DNA of 64,000 bases from Salsipaludibacter albus. GTDB taxonomy: Bacteria; Actinomycetota; Nitriliruptoria; Nitriliruptorales; Nitriliruptoraceae. Below the pieces are notes generated by a model, which was not told the DNA's origin, made no database searches, and saw only the letters and a program-made list of their open reading frames with translations. The translations under genes were made by a program, and so were the position numbers. The stretch is taken from NCBI RefSeq assembly GCF_019798055.1, contig NZ_JAHOPH010000007.1:1-64000 (forward strand). Direction: 5' to 3'. Below are positions 50,582 to 59,595 of the stretch, piece after piece. Every line of letters starts with the position of its first letter. Position 1 is the stretch's first letter.

Positions 50582-50765
50582 CGGGGCGCCCTCCTTCCAC
50601 GTCGATGCCATCCTAACACCATTGCGATGGGTTCCGATGGGACCGTGCCGATCATCGCGTGACGAACGAGGCGGTGCCCGTCGAGCCGTCCACGGTGGCA
50701 GCGGCCCTGGACGTGCCGGGGACGCCCGGATCTGGTCGACGAGGCACCGGACTGTCGTCCAGGGG

Positions 50766-51167
50766 TCAGGGAACCGGGGCGGACAGGAACTGGCAGGTGG
50801 TGCCGGGGGCGCCGACCAGGCGGAGGTCGAGCGTGGCCAGCGGCACGTCAAGTTGTTCGGCGATCGCGACGTACCAGGCGTCGTAGGACGTGACGTTCGC
50901 TCGCAGTTCCCACGCCCGCTCAGCGAAGGGCTCGAAGGGAAGCAGGTCCATGGCGAGCTCGACGAGGTCGGCATGGGCCAGTGATGCTGTATCGGGCGAC
51001 AGCTGGCCATGGCGTTCGGCCCGACGCAGGATGTTCGCCGCCTCGACCGGCAACAGGTGTGGAGCGACCAAGGGTTCAGCGGCCACAACGTCAGCCGCCC
51101 ACTGCCCAGCGGATCCGGAGTCCACGAGCGCGGCCACGACGATCGATGCATCGGCCACGACGGTCAT
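50766..51167 (-). CDS. VapC-like PIN-domain toxin
   Basis: A 133-aa PIN protein: VVADASIVVAALVDSG (D6), LLPVEAANILRRAERHG (E) and TSYDAWYVAIAEQLDVPLATLDLRL (two Asp). It is closest to FitB/VapC toxins with RHH antitoxins. ATG 51167 overlaps the antitoxin stop (ATGA). Confidence 0.88.
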   Translation of the reverse strand: MTVVADASIVVAALVDSGSAGQWAADVVAAEPLVAPHLLPVEAANILRRAERHGQLSPDTASLAHADLVELAMDLLPFEPFAERAWELRANVTSYDAWYVAIAEQLDVPLATLDLRLVGAPGTTCQFLSAPVP

Positions 51168-51397
51168 CGACGATCGATGTCCCGGTGCTCGATGATCTCC
51201 TGGGTGGAAAGCGCGGTCCCAGTGGACTCGACCCGTCGACGGGCACGACGAATCACCTCGGAGGGATCAGGACGCGCCGACACCGCGACCAAATGGGCTC
51301 GGAGATATTCCTGGAGTGACTGGCCGGACCTGGCAGCGCGGGCGGCGAGCTCGTCCCGAGCGGCGTCGGGAACGTCACGGATCGTGATGGCAACCAT
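51164..51397 (-). CDS. FitA-like ribbon-helix-helix antitoxin
   Basis: A 77-aa protein: VAITIRDVPDAARDELAARAARSGQSLQEYLRAHLV is the FitA/CopG-like RHH domain; the acidic tail ends IIEHRDIDRR. Its promoter holds a large inverted repeat that touches the ATG. Confidence 0.87.
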   Translation of the reverse strand: MVAITIRDVPDAARDELAARAARSGQSLQEYLRAHLVAVSARPDPSEVIRRARRRVESTGTALSTQEIIEHRDIDRR

Positions 51398-51434
51398 GGC
51401 TGCATCCTACAGCGGTTAGCTGCAGAATGCAGCC
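51398..51434. promoter_or_regulatory. 16-bp-arm inverted repeat, operator of the last TA module
   Basis: GGCTGCATCCTACAGC (51398-51413) and GCTGCAGAATGCAGCC (51419-51434) match at 14 of 16 positions across a 5-bp centre. It ends at the antitoxin start codon, so bound protein would block transcription and initiation. Confidence 0.75.
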
Positions 51435-51447
51435 ACTGTCACATTGG

Positions 51448-52440
51448 TCACGGGACCTCGATGGCGACGTTGCCGCGGGCGTGGTGGGACAGCATCTGGG
51501 CAACGGCGGCCGGTGTCTCGGCCAGTCGGTAGGTCCGGTCGATGACGGTCTCCACCTCCCCCGCCGCCAACAGGTCGGCCAGTTCGGTGAGGTCGACGCG
51601 GTTCACCTCAGCACGGATCGTCGCGACGTTGGTCGAGCCCAGGCCGAGCAGCATCGCCCTCGCCATCCGTGGCAGGCCACGCAGCAACCGCGTGCCCTGG
51701 CCGACCGAGTTCGGCACGAACAGCCCGTCCTCGGCCAGCAACCGCACCATCGCCTTCGGCGCGTGGTTCGCCACGTTGTCGAACACGACGTCGTAGCGCG
51801 CGTCCACCTCCGTCACGTCCTGCTCGGTGTAGTCGATGACGTGGTCGGCGCCCAGCGACCGCACGAGCTCGACATTGCGCCCCGAGCACACCCCGGTCAC
51901 CTCGGCACCCAGCCGGTGGGCGAGCTGGACCATGAACGTGCCGACCCCGCCGGACGCCCCGTTGACCAGCACGGTCGTCCCGGGCCCGATGTCGGCGACG
52001 TCGCGGACGCCGACCAGTGCCGTCAGCCCCGACATCACGCTGGCGGCGGCGTCGACCCAGCCCACGCCGTCGGGCTTCCGGACCAGGGTGTCAGCCGGTG
52101 CGGCCGCGTACTCGCAGAAGGTGCCCGGGGTGGCCAGCGAGTCGGCCCAGGACGAGCCGAACACCTCGTCGCCCGGTTCGAGGTCGGTGACGTCACGACC
52201 GACCTCGACGACCACACCGGCGAGGTCGCTGCCACGGGTCGGCGTCCTCGGGCGCCGCAGGCCGGCTTGCACCCGCAAGACCCAGGGCTCACCGACCGTG
52301 CCCAGCCAGTCCGGGGTGTTGACGCTGGTCGCGCGCACCTCCACCAGCACCTCGTCGGCCGCGGGCGTGGGACGCTCCACCTCCGCGAGGTGCATGACCT
52401 GCTCGGGTGGCCCGTACCGGTCTTGCACGATCGCCTGCAT
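51448..52440 (-). CDS. MDR-superfamily NAD(P)-dependent oxidoreductase
   Basis: A 330-aa zinc-independent medium-chain reductase of the quinone-oxidoreductase type: GSDLAGVVVEVGRDV, TVLVNGASGGVGTFMVQLAHRLGAEVTGVCSGRN (NADPH-binding G-x-x-G-x-x-x), and ELVRSLGADHVIDYTEQD. The usual zinc-site cysteines are absent. ATG 52440 is preferred for GAGGAG at 7 nt; an in-frame ATG at 52506 is an alternative. It lies after the MMPL gene on the same strand. Confidence 0.85.
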   Translation of the reverse strand: MQAIVQDRYGPPEQVMHLAEVERPTPAADEVLVEVRATSVNTPDWLGTVGEPWVLRVQAGLRRPRTPTRGSDLAGVVVEVGRDVTDLEPGDEVFGSSWADSLATPGTFCEYAAAPADTLVRKPDGVGWVDAAASVMSGLTALVGVRDVADIGPGTTVLVNGASGGVGTFMVQLAHRLGAEVTGVCSGRNVELVRSLGADHVIDYTEQDVTEVDARYDVVFDNVANHAPKAMVRLLAEDGLFVPNSVGQGTRLLRGLPRMARAMLLGLGSTNVATIRAEVNRVDLTELADLLAAGEVETVIDRTYRLAETPAAVAQMLSHHARGNVAIEVP

Positions 52441-52558
52441 GGTCGCGCTCCTCGAGGTCGGTTCGATCGTCGGGCGGGGTGTCGTGTCGGTACTCATCAT
52501 CGTCATCCTTGCAGGTGTGTGGGCGGCCGGGGTCGTCCCCGACCGCCGGGTACGTGGG

Positions 52559-54760
52559 TCAGCGGCGGCTGCCGGTCAGGACGCCGGGTTCGGTGGGCTC
52601 GCTCGGGCCGCCGAGACCCGCCGGGGTCGCGGGGACGGTGACGTCGACCGGTGCGCCCTCGATCGACGCGTGCGGCAGGATCCGGTCGAGCCAGCCGGGC
52701 AGCCACCAGTTGGCGCGGCCCATCAGCGCCATCGACGCCGGCACGATCACCATCCGCACGATCGTGGCGTCCAGCAGGATCGCGGTCGCCAGGCCCAGCC
52801 CGACCATGCGGACCAGGGGCGACGGGTCGAGGAAGAACGCGCCGAACACCGCCGTCATGATCAGCGCGGCCGAGGTGATGACCCGGCCGGTCGCCGAGAT
52901 GCCGCGCGCCACCGACTCGGCGTTGTCGCCGGTCGCCGTGTACTCCTCGCGGATGCGTGACAGCAGGAACACCTCGTAGTCCATCGACAGCCCGAACAGC
53001 ACGGCGAAGAACATCACCGGCAGTGGCGAGGCGACGACGACGGTGCCCTCCAGCCCCAGCAGGCTCGCGCCCCACCCCCACTGGAACACCGCGACCACCA
53101 CGCCGTACGCGCCGCCGATCGACAGCAGGTTCATCAGCGCGGCCTTCAACGGCACCGCGATCGAGCGGAACACGATCATCAGCAGCAGGATCGACACCAG
53201 CAGGATCGCCCCGATGAACAGCGGCAGGGTGTCGTCCAGCTGGGTGGTGAGGTCGTCGGTCATCGCGGTCAGCCCGGCCACGGCGACGTTGTCGGGGAGG
53301 TCGGCGCGGACCCGTGCGAGCGTGTCCGCGGTGGCGGGGTCGGCCGGGGCGGTCGTCGGGATGGTCGGCAGCACGACCGTGTCACCGGCCGGCGACACCA
53401 TCGGCGCCCCCACGAACGCGACGCCGGGGTCGGCGACGACATCGGCGGCCAGCGCGTCCAGCCCCGCCTCGTCGACCCCGTCCTCCTGCAGGTCGGCGAC
53501 CAGCAGCAGCGGCGCGTTGAAGCCCGGGCCGAACCCGTCGGACAACAGGTCGTAGGCCCGGCGGTGGGTCATCGTGGTCGGGTCGTCCCCGGCGTCGGGA
53601 AAGCCGGTCTCCATCGACAGCGCCGGCAGGGCCAGCGCGACCAGCACGGCGCTGGCGACCACCAGGTACGGCAGCGGCCGGGCCGACACGCGGTGGGCGA
53701 AGCGCCACCAGCCGGTGTCGTGCACGTCGCGGTACCCGGCGTGGCGACCACGCACGCGCAGCCGGTCGATCCGGTCGCCGAGCAGGGTGAGGATGGCGGG
53801 CAGCAGGGTCAGCGCCGCGGCGACGGCCAGCAGCACGACCAGCGACGTGGCGATCCCGATCGAGGCGAGGAAGCCCAGCCCGGTCAGGACCAGTGCCAGC
53901 ATCGCGATGACGACCGTCCCGCCGGCGAACAGCACCGCCGAGCCCGACGTCGACATCGCGGTGACCAGTGCGGCGTCGTTGGGTGTCCCGGACCGGCGCA
54001 GCTCCTGGTAGCGGGCGACGACGAACAGGGCGTAGTCGATCCCGACACCCAGGCCGATCATCGCGGCGATGGTCGGTGCCGACGTGGACACGTCCATGGC
54101 GTTGGCCAGCAGCGCGATCCCGCCGAGCCCGGACGCGACGGCGACCAGTGCCAGCGAGATCGGCACGAGTGCCGCGACGACCGTGCCGAACGCCACGACC
54201 AGCACGACCAGGGCGACGACCAGGCCGATCGCCTCGGCCGCGGCCGGTTCGGCCTCGGCGTTGATGAAGGCGGCGTCACCGCCCAGCTCGGCCTGCAGCC
54301 CGGCATCACGGGCGGCCGCGAGCGCGTCGTACGCCGCGGCCGGCGGGTCGGGGCCGAGCTCGGTCGCGGGCTCGTCGAAGGTGATCTCGGCGAACGCGAC
54401 CCGGCCGTCGGCCGAGACGGTGCCGGCCGCGAACGGGTCGGCGACGGCGGTGACGTGCTCGGTGGCACGGACCTCGTCGAGCGCCGTGTCGATGGCGTCG
54501 CGCCCTTCCTCGACGGTGGTGCCGTCGGGTGCGGCGAACACGGCCAGGGCGCTGCCACCGGCGGCTTCGGGGAAGCGCTCCTCGAGCAGCTCCATGGCGC
54601 GGGCGGACTGGCTGCCCGGTGCGGACAGGTCGTCGGTGAACGCGCCACCGATGCTGCCGGCGAGTGCGAGGATCAGGGCGACCAGCAGCGCCCAGGCGCC
54701 GATGGTGACCCAGGGTCGGCGGGCGCTGGTGGCCCCGAGACGGCGGACGAAGGTTGACAT
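52559..54760 (-). CDS. MMPL-family transporter
   Basis: A 733-aa RND-like protein with two repeats of one-plus-five TM helices: TM1 VTIGAWALLVALILALAG, then TMs at ~175-320, then TM7 near 365 and the last cluster at ~510-690. MMPL signatures include IAAMIGLGVGIDYALFVVARYQELRR and FFAVLFGLSMDYEVFLLSRIREEY. It exports lipids or antibiotics. It is divergent from the histidine kinase/response regulator pair, which is probably its controller. ATG 54760 follows GGGAG. Confidence 0.9.
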   Translation of the reverse strand: MSTFVRRLGATSARRPWVTIGAWALLVALILALAGSIGGAFTDDLSAPGSQSARAMELLEERFPEAAGGSALAVFAAPDGTTVEEGRDAIDTALDEVRATEHVTAVADPFAAGTVSADGRVAFAEITFDEPATELGPDPPAAAYDALAAARDAGLQAELGGDAAFINAEAEPAAAEAIGLVVALVVLVVAFGTVVAALVPISLALVAVASGLGGIALLANAMDVSTSAPTIAAMIGLGVGIDYALFVVARYQELRRSGTPNDAALVTAMSTSGSAVLFAGGTVVIAMLALVLTGLGFLASIGIATSLVVLLAVAAALTLLPAILTLLGDRIDRLRVRGRHAGYRDVHDTGWWRFAHRVSARPLPYLVVASAVLVALALPALSMETGFPDAGDDPTTMTHRRAYDLLSDGFGPGFNAPLLLVADLQEDGVDEAGLDALAADVVADPGVAFVGAPMVSPAGDTVVLPTIPTTAPADPATADTLARVRADLPDNVAVAGLTAMTDDLTTQLDDTLPLFIGAILLVSILLLMIVFRSIAVPLKAALMNLLSIGGAYGVVVAVFQWGWGASLLGLEGTVVVASPLPVMFFAVLFGLSMDYEVFLLSRIREEYTATGDNAESVARGISATGRVITSAALIMTAVFGAFFLDPSPLVRMVGLGLATAILLDATIVRMVIVPASMALMGRANWWLPGWLDRILPHASIEGAPVDVTVPATPAGLGGPSEPTEPGVLTGSRR

Positions 54761-54969
54761 GGTGGAGGCTCCCAGTGGAGGTGGCAGGGGTGGTTCGTGC
54801 ACTGGTCCCCATGCTCGGCCGGGACGTCGCCAACGTCGTCCGGCGCCGGGTTGGTCGTGCTCCCGTCGCGCGACGGGATTCCTCCGTGGTCGACCTCCGT
54901 CCTGGGGAGGAGGCAGGATCCGCCGTGCGTGGGACGATCCCGCGGTGGCCAGGGCGTAGGGTTCGACAC

Positions 54970-56262
54970 GTGACCGGACCGGTCCGTCGTCGACCCCGGA
55001 GCACCGTGGACACCGCCGCCCCGACCCGACCCCGCCCGCCGCGCGAGCTGACGCAGCGGGTCCGAGGGCCGTTCTCGCGCTGGCCGCGGGTCGCGGACGC
55101 CACGCTCGCCGTGGTCCTGTTCCTGTTCTCGCTGCTGTTGACCGAGGGCCCGGGCGACACGATGGTCCTGCGCGACCTGGGCGGCACCCCCGTACCGGTG
55201 CTGGTCGTCTTCGCGATCGCCGCGGCGGCCGTCTACTGGCGCCGCGCGTACCCCGTGCGGGTCGTGGCGGTGGCGATCGCGTCGTTGCTGGTGCTGCTGG
55301 GCAGTGGCTACGCCGACACCGGACTGTCCGTGATCGTCGCGCTGTACAGCGTCGGGCGCTACCACGACGCCGACCTGTGGGGCCGGGCCGCCGCGGTCGC
55401 CGCCAGCATCGTGATCGTGCTGGACGGGCTGACCGACGACCTGCCGTGGGGCGAGGTCGCCTTCGCGGTGGTCGTGATGCTGGCCTCGTGGTTCGTCGGG
55501 CGGTGGCGCCGGATGCGGGCCGAGCGGGCCGCGCAGTTCCTCCGCCAGCAGGAGGCCGAGGCCCGTCGTGCCGTCGCCGAGGAACGCACCCGGATCGCCC
55601 GTGAGCTGCACGACGTCGTCGCCCACCAGGTCAGCCTGATGACCGTGCAGGCCGGCGCCGCGCAGGCGGTCGTCGACGACGACCCGGTCGCCGCCCGCCG
55701 CGCGATGGTGGCCGTCGAGGAGACGGGGAGGCAGGCGCTGGACGAGCTGCGCCACCTCTTGGGGGTCCTGCGCCCGGACACCGAGGAGACCGGCCGCGAC
55801 CCGCAACCCGAGCTGGCCGACCTGCCTCGCCTGGCCGGTCGGGTGCGGGCCGCCGGGGTCGACGTGGTCCTGGAGGTGGAGGACGTGCCGGCCGACCTCC
55901 CGGCCCGGGTCCAGCTGTCGGCCTACCGGATCGTGCAGGAGGCCCTGACCAACGTGATCCGCCACGCCGGCAACGGCGCCCGGGCCCGGGTCGCCGTGCG
56001 GTGTGTCGCGGTGGACGGGAGGCAGGTCCTGGACGTGGAGGTGGAGGACGACGGCGGCGCGGGTGGGCCGGTGCCGGTGGCGGACGGCGGCCACGGGATC
56101 GTCGGGATGCGCGAGCGAGCCCTGCTGCTGGGCGGGGACCTGCAGGTCGGTCCGACCGCCGCGGGTGGCTTCCGGGTGATGGCGCGGCTGCCGCTGGACG
56201 CGAACGCGCCTTCGCCGGACGGCTCGCGGTCGAGGGTCGAGGAGGTCAGCCGTGGCCAGTGA
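54970..56262 (+). CDS. NarL-type sensor histidine kinase
   Basis: A 430-aa kinase. N-terminal ~170 residues contain four to six TM helices; the HisKA_3 dimerisation/phospho-acceptor box is RELHDVVAHQVSLMTVQAGAAQ with the H in ELHDVVAHQ; the HATPase_c domain has YRIVQEALTNVIRHAG (N box) and GGHGIVGMRERALLLGG (G box). GTG 54970 is inferred: a TAGGGT box lies 7 bp upstream, fitting leaderless initiation. It precedes its response regulator. Confidence 0.85.
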   Translation: MTGPVRRRPRSTVDTAAPTRPRPPRELTQRVRGPFSRWPRVADATLAVVLFLFSLLLTEGPGDTMVLRDLGGTPVPVLVVFAIAAAAVYWRRAYPVRVVAVAIASLLVLLGSGYADTGLSVIVALYSVGRYHDADLWGRAAAVAASIVIVLDGLTDDLPWGEVAFAVVVMLASWFVGRWRRMRAERAAQFLRQQEAEARRAVAEERTRIARELHDVVAHQVSLMTVQAGAAQAVVDDDPVAARRAMVAVEETGRQALDELRHLLGVLRPDTEETGRDPQPELADLPRLAGRVRAAGVDVVLEVEDVPADLPARVQLSAYRIVQEALTNVIRHAGNGARARVAVRCVAVDGRQVLDVEVEDDGGAGGPVPVADGGHGIVGMRERALLLGGDLQVGPTAAGGFRVMARLPLDANAPSPDGSRSRVEEVSRGQ

Positions 56263-57001
56263 CGAGCGCCGGTCCCCTGCCTCCGCCGCGGCGTCTGCTC
56301 CCGGTGGAGCCGAGGCCGCGACGTCACCGATCCGCATCGTGGTCGTCGACGACCAGGAGTTGGTGCGCAGCGGCTTCGCGATGGTGCTGGGCGTGCACGA
56401 CGACCTCGAGGTCGTGGGCGAGGCCGCCACGGGCACCGAGGCCGTCCGGGTCGTGCGTGCGGAGCGGCCCGACGTCGTGCTGATGGACATCCGCATGCCG
56501 GAGATGGACGGGCTGGCGGCGACCGCGGCCGTGCTGGACGAGGCCGACTGGGACCTGAAGGTCGTGATTTTGACGACGTTCGACCCCGACGAGTACGTCT
56601 ACGAGGCGTTGCGGGCCGGGGCCAGCGGGTTCGTGCTCAAGGACATCCCGCCCGCCGACCTGGCCAAGGCCGTGCGCACGGTCGCCGACGGCGGGGCGTT
56701 GCTGGCGCCGTCGATCACCCGCCGGCTGATCGGTCGGTTCGCCGGGCGGCTCGCGGTCGACGGTGCGGTGGCGGACCGGCTCGACCGCTTGACCGAGCGG
56801 GAGCGCGAGATCGTCCGGGCCGTCGCGCGGGGTGGGACCAACGCCGAAGTCGCCGACGAGCTGTTCATCGGCGTGGCGACCGTCAAGTCGCACGTGTCGA
56901 GCGTCCTGACCAAGCTGGGGCTGCGCGACCGCGCCCAGGTCGTCGTGTTCGCCTACGAGTCCGGCCTGGTCGAGCCCGGCGGCCACGACATCGGCACCTG
57001 A
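56252..57001 (+). CDS. NarL/FixJ-family response regulator
   Basis: A 249-aa two-domain regulator: receiver with VVVDDQELVRSGF, phospho-acceptor in VVLMDIRMPEMDGL, VILTTFDPDEYVYEALRAGASGFVLKD; C-terminal LuxR-type HTH ending LTEREREIVRAVARGGTNAEVADELFIGVATVKSHVSSVLTKLGL. GTG 56252 overlaps the kinase by 11 nt behind GGAGG. It probably regulates the divergent MMPL gene. Confidence 0.92.
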   Translation: MASDERRSPASAAASAPGGAEAATSPIRIVVVDDQELVRSGFAMVLGVHDDLEVVGEAATGTEAVRVVRAERPDVVLMDIRMPEMDGLAATAAVLDEADWDLKVVILTTFDPDEYVYEALRAGASGFVLKDIPPADLAKAVRTVADGGALLAPSITRRLIGRFAGRLAVDGAVADRLDRLTEREREIVRAVARGGTNAEVADELFIGVATVKSHVSSVLTKLGLRDRAQVVVFAYESGLVEPGGHDIGT

Positions 57002-57027
57002 CCGGCGGTGGACCGTCGGGCCAGGCG

Positions 57028-57735
57028 TCACCAGGCCTCGTCCGCATGGACGTCGACGACCAGGGCGTAGGCCTGGTCGGTGAGCAGGTCCAGGACCTCG
57101 CCTGGGTCCAGCCTCCTCCCGGCGGGGTCCCGGTACTGGTCGTCGCTGCGCGCGAGGGCCTCGTCGCGTGGACCGGTGAACGCGAGGGTGAGTTCGAGGT
57201 CGTCCTCGGCCGAGTTGTAGGAGGCCGGCGGCAGGTCCTGCGGTCCGTAGATCACGGGCTGGCCGTCCGGGTCGATGGACAGCTCGTGGCCCAGCAGTCC
57301 GAAGTAGTCCTCGGCGACGTGGGCGAGGCCCTGCGAGTCCTCTCGTTCCGACCGGCGGTCCGCCAGGCCCGTCGCCTGCAGGGCGTCGTCGAGCTCGGCC
57401 ATGTCCGCCCGGAACGTCGCGTCCGAGGGGACCGCCACGACGACGGCGTGCCCCACCACGCACGACAGGTCGAACGGATCGTCGCGCTTCCAGTCGTGCT
57501 GGCCCTCGGTGCAGTCGCGGTACGCACGGGTCGCCACCACCTCGGCGCCGGCGGGCAGTTCGGACCGGGCCACGCGGGCGAGCTCGTCGGCCGCGTCCTC
57601 GACCTCGATCGCGAGTTCGTCCAGGGCCGCCTGAACCTCCGCGTCGTCCGCGGTCGGCGCGTCGCCGCCACACGCGGCGAGCAGGGCCAGCCCGACCAGG
57701 ATCATGGCGGCGGCTCGTCCCCAGGTGACCTGCAC
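57028..57735 (-). CDS. Secreted lipoprotein of unknown function
   Basis: A 235-aa precursor: hydrophobic core AAAMILVGLALLAACG with lipobox L-A-A-C. The mature protein is acidic with few secondary-structure hints and two paired Cys (RDCTEG and LSCVVGH). GTG 57735 follows GGGGAG at 6 nt. It converges with the response regulator. No family recognised. Confidence 0.7.
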   Translation of the reverse strand: MQVTWGRAAAMILVGLALLAACGGDAPTADDAEVQAALDELAIEVEDAADELARVARSELPAGAEVVATRAYRDCTEGQHDWKRDDPFDLSCVVGHAVVVAVPSDATFRADMAELDDALQATGLADRRSEREDSQGLAHVAEDYFGLLGHELSIDPDGQPVIYGPQDLPPASYNSAEDDLELTLAFTGPRDEALARSDDQYRDPAGRRLDPGEVLDLLTDQAYALVVDVHADEAW

Positions 57736-57995
57736 GTCGCGCTCCCCTCGACCGTCCGTGTGCAGGGTCGCGGACGTCGCGCTCGCCGGCGTCAGGGATG
57801 CCCCGGAAGGGTTGCCGCACCTCGCGATCCGTGGCCCACGAGCCGGCAGAGCGAGCCGGACGGTCCTCGGCGTGCCCGGACCTTCGGCCCGTGCCGGGTC
57901 TGGCGGACCGGGCCTATCGTGGCAGCAGGCCGCCCACCGCGGATTCCTCACGGGCCGGCGGCGGGCAGACGCGACGACCAGACAGGAGCACCGCG

Positions 57996-58406
57996 ATGAC
58001 CGACCACGGACGCGAGCCGTACATCGTCGACATCGAGCAGACGACGCTCGACAACGCCACCTTCCGCACGACGCTGTGGACGGGCGAGCACCTGCAGCTG
58101 ACGGTGATGGGCATCGCGCCCGGCGACGACATCGGGCTGGAGGTGCACCCGGACAACGACCAGTTCCTGCGCCTGGAGCAGGGTCGCGGTCGCTGCCAGA
58201 TGGGCCCGTCCGAGGACGACCTGCCGTTCGACGAGGAAGTCTCCGACGACTGGGCGATCCTGGTCCCCGCCGGGACGTGGCACAACGTCACCAACATCGG
58301 CGACGAGCCGATGAAGGTCTACGCCCTGTACGGCCCGCCCGACCACGTCCCCGGCACGGTCCACCAGACCCACGACGACGCCCGCAACGACCCGAACGAG
58401 GACTGA
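57996..58406 (+). CDS. Cupin-domain protein
   Basis: A 136-aa single-cupin protein: LTVMGIAPGDDIGLEVHPDNDQFLRLEQGRGRC is the first cupin motif (metal ligand H in EVHPDNDQ), and LVPAGTWHNVTNIGDEPMKVYALY is the second (H in GTWHN). It binds a metal and may be an isomerase, dioxygenase or storage-like enzyme. AGGAG precedes ATG 57996. Confidence 0.88.
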   Translation: MTDHGREPYIVDIEQTTLDNATFRTTLWTGEHLQLTVMGIAPGDDIGLEVHPDNDQFLRLEQGRGRCQMGPSEDDLPFDEEVSDDWAILVPAGTWHNVTNIGDEPMKVYALYGPPDHVPGTVHQTHDDARNDPNED

Positions 58407-58512
58407 TCTCCGGGCCAGATCGGCGTACGAGCCCGGCCGCTCCGTCCGACGAGCGAATGCCCCGAGTGCTTGTGGCGCGCCTAGGGTGCGTGTCGGGGCG
58501 AGAGGGGCAGCC

Positions 58513-59388
58513 ATGCCGCAGGTCACGATGCGCGACGGCCGGGTGCTGGACGTGCAGGTCGAGGGACCCGACGACGGCCACGTCGCGGTGTTCTTCCACG
58601 GCACGCCCGGGTCGAGAGTGCCGCCACGCGACCTGGTGCGCTCGGCCATCCGTCACGGCCTGCGGTTCGTGACGTGGTCACGCCCTGGCTTCGGTGGGTC
58701 GAGTCGACTGCGTGGGCGGCGCATCGTGGACGTCGTGGCCGACACCGAGGACGTGCTGGCCCACCTCGGGGTGGACGAGTGCGTGGTCGGTGGTGGGTCG
58801 GGTGGCGGCCCGCATGCGTTGGCGTGCGGCGCCCGCCTGGACGCTGCCCGGGCCGTCCTGTGCAACGCCTGCGTCGCGCCGTTCGACGCGGAGGGACTGG
58901 ACTTCCTGGGCGGCATGGGCAAGGGCAACCACGATGAACTCGATGCCATCCTGGCTGGTGAGGACACGCTGAGGACCTATCTCGAGGCGGCGGTCGCCGA
59001 CATGGGCGACGTCACCGTCGACGACGTCCTGCGGTCGCTGTCCACCGTCCTGCCGCCGGTGGATCGGGCGGTGATCACCGCCGAGCTCGCCGAGGACATG
59101 GTGGCGTCGAGGCGCGAAGCCATCCGCACCGGGGTCGATGGGTGGCTGGACGACGACCTCGCCTTCGTGACCGACTGGGGATTCGAACTGGACGAGATCG
59201 AGGTGCCGGTGACCCTGTGGCAGGGCTCGGAGGACCTCATGGTCCCGTTCACCCACGGCCAGTGGCTGGCGGAGCGGATCCCCGACGTCCACGCCCACCT
59301 CGAGCAGGGAGAGGGCCACATGTCCATCGGCGTGGGCCACGTCGACGAGATGCTCGATGAGTTGGTCGAGCTGGCCGGCTGGGAGTAG
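58513..59388 (+). CDS. Alpha/beta hydrolase
   Basis: A 291-aa hydrolase: VAVFFHGTPGSRVPPRD (oxyanion region), nucleophile elbow G-G-S-G-G-G (GGGSGGGPHAL), acid near VTLWQGSEDLMVPF, and the C-terminal His in EQGEGHMSIG. It resembles cofactor-free esterases and dehalogenase-like hydrolases. AGAGGGGCAGCC precedes ATG 58513. It is 106 bp behind the cupin gene and could be its cotranscribed partner. Confidence 0.86.
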   Translation: MPQVTMRDGRVLDVQVEGPDDGHVAVFFHGTPGSRVPPRDLVRSAIRHGLRFVTWSRPGFGGSSRLRGRRIVDVVADTEDVLAHLGVDECVVGGGSGGGPHALACGARLDAARAVLCNACVAPFDAEGLDFLGGMGKGNHDELDAILAGEDTLRTYLEAAVADMGDVTVDDVLRSLSTVLPPVDRAVITAELAEDMVASRREAIRTGVDGWLDDDLAFVTDWGFELDEIEVPVTLWQGSEDLMVPFTHGQWLAERIPDVHAHLEQGEGHMSIGVGHVDEMLDELVELAGWE

Positions 59389-59460
59389 CTCCTGGGTGCC
59401 CGACCGCGACCAGGATCGAACAACCCACGAACAATCGGCTGTTGGTCAGGGCCACCGCCC

Positions 59461-59479
59461 GTCAGACGGGGGGTCTGAC
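59461..59479. promoter_or_regulatory. Hairpin in the leader of the CaCA exchanger gene
   Basis: GTCAGAC and GTCTGAC pair across a GGGGG loop, about 120 bp before the start codon in an otherwise empty 207-bp gap. It may be an operator or attenuator; no known riboswitch is evident. Confidence 0.35.
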
Positions 59480-59595
59480 CGACGAGGTCTCTCCAGTACC
59501 GTGCCGCGTCCGGCGTGCAGGTGCGCCGGGGCCGCACCGGATCGAGCCGACGAGCCACGGGTGGTTCGTCGACCGGAGTGCTGGAGGGCCGTGCA

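Noticed and set aside
59461-59479. Metal-sensing riboswitch before the CaCA gene
   Set aside because: Only one short hairpin is visible and none of the known yybP-ykoY or M-box signatures.
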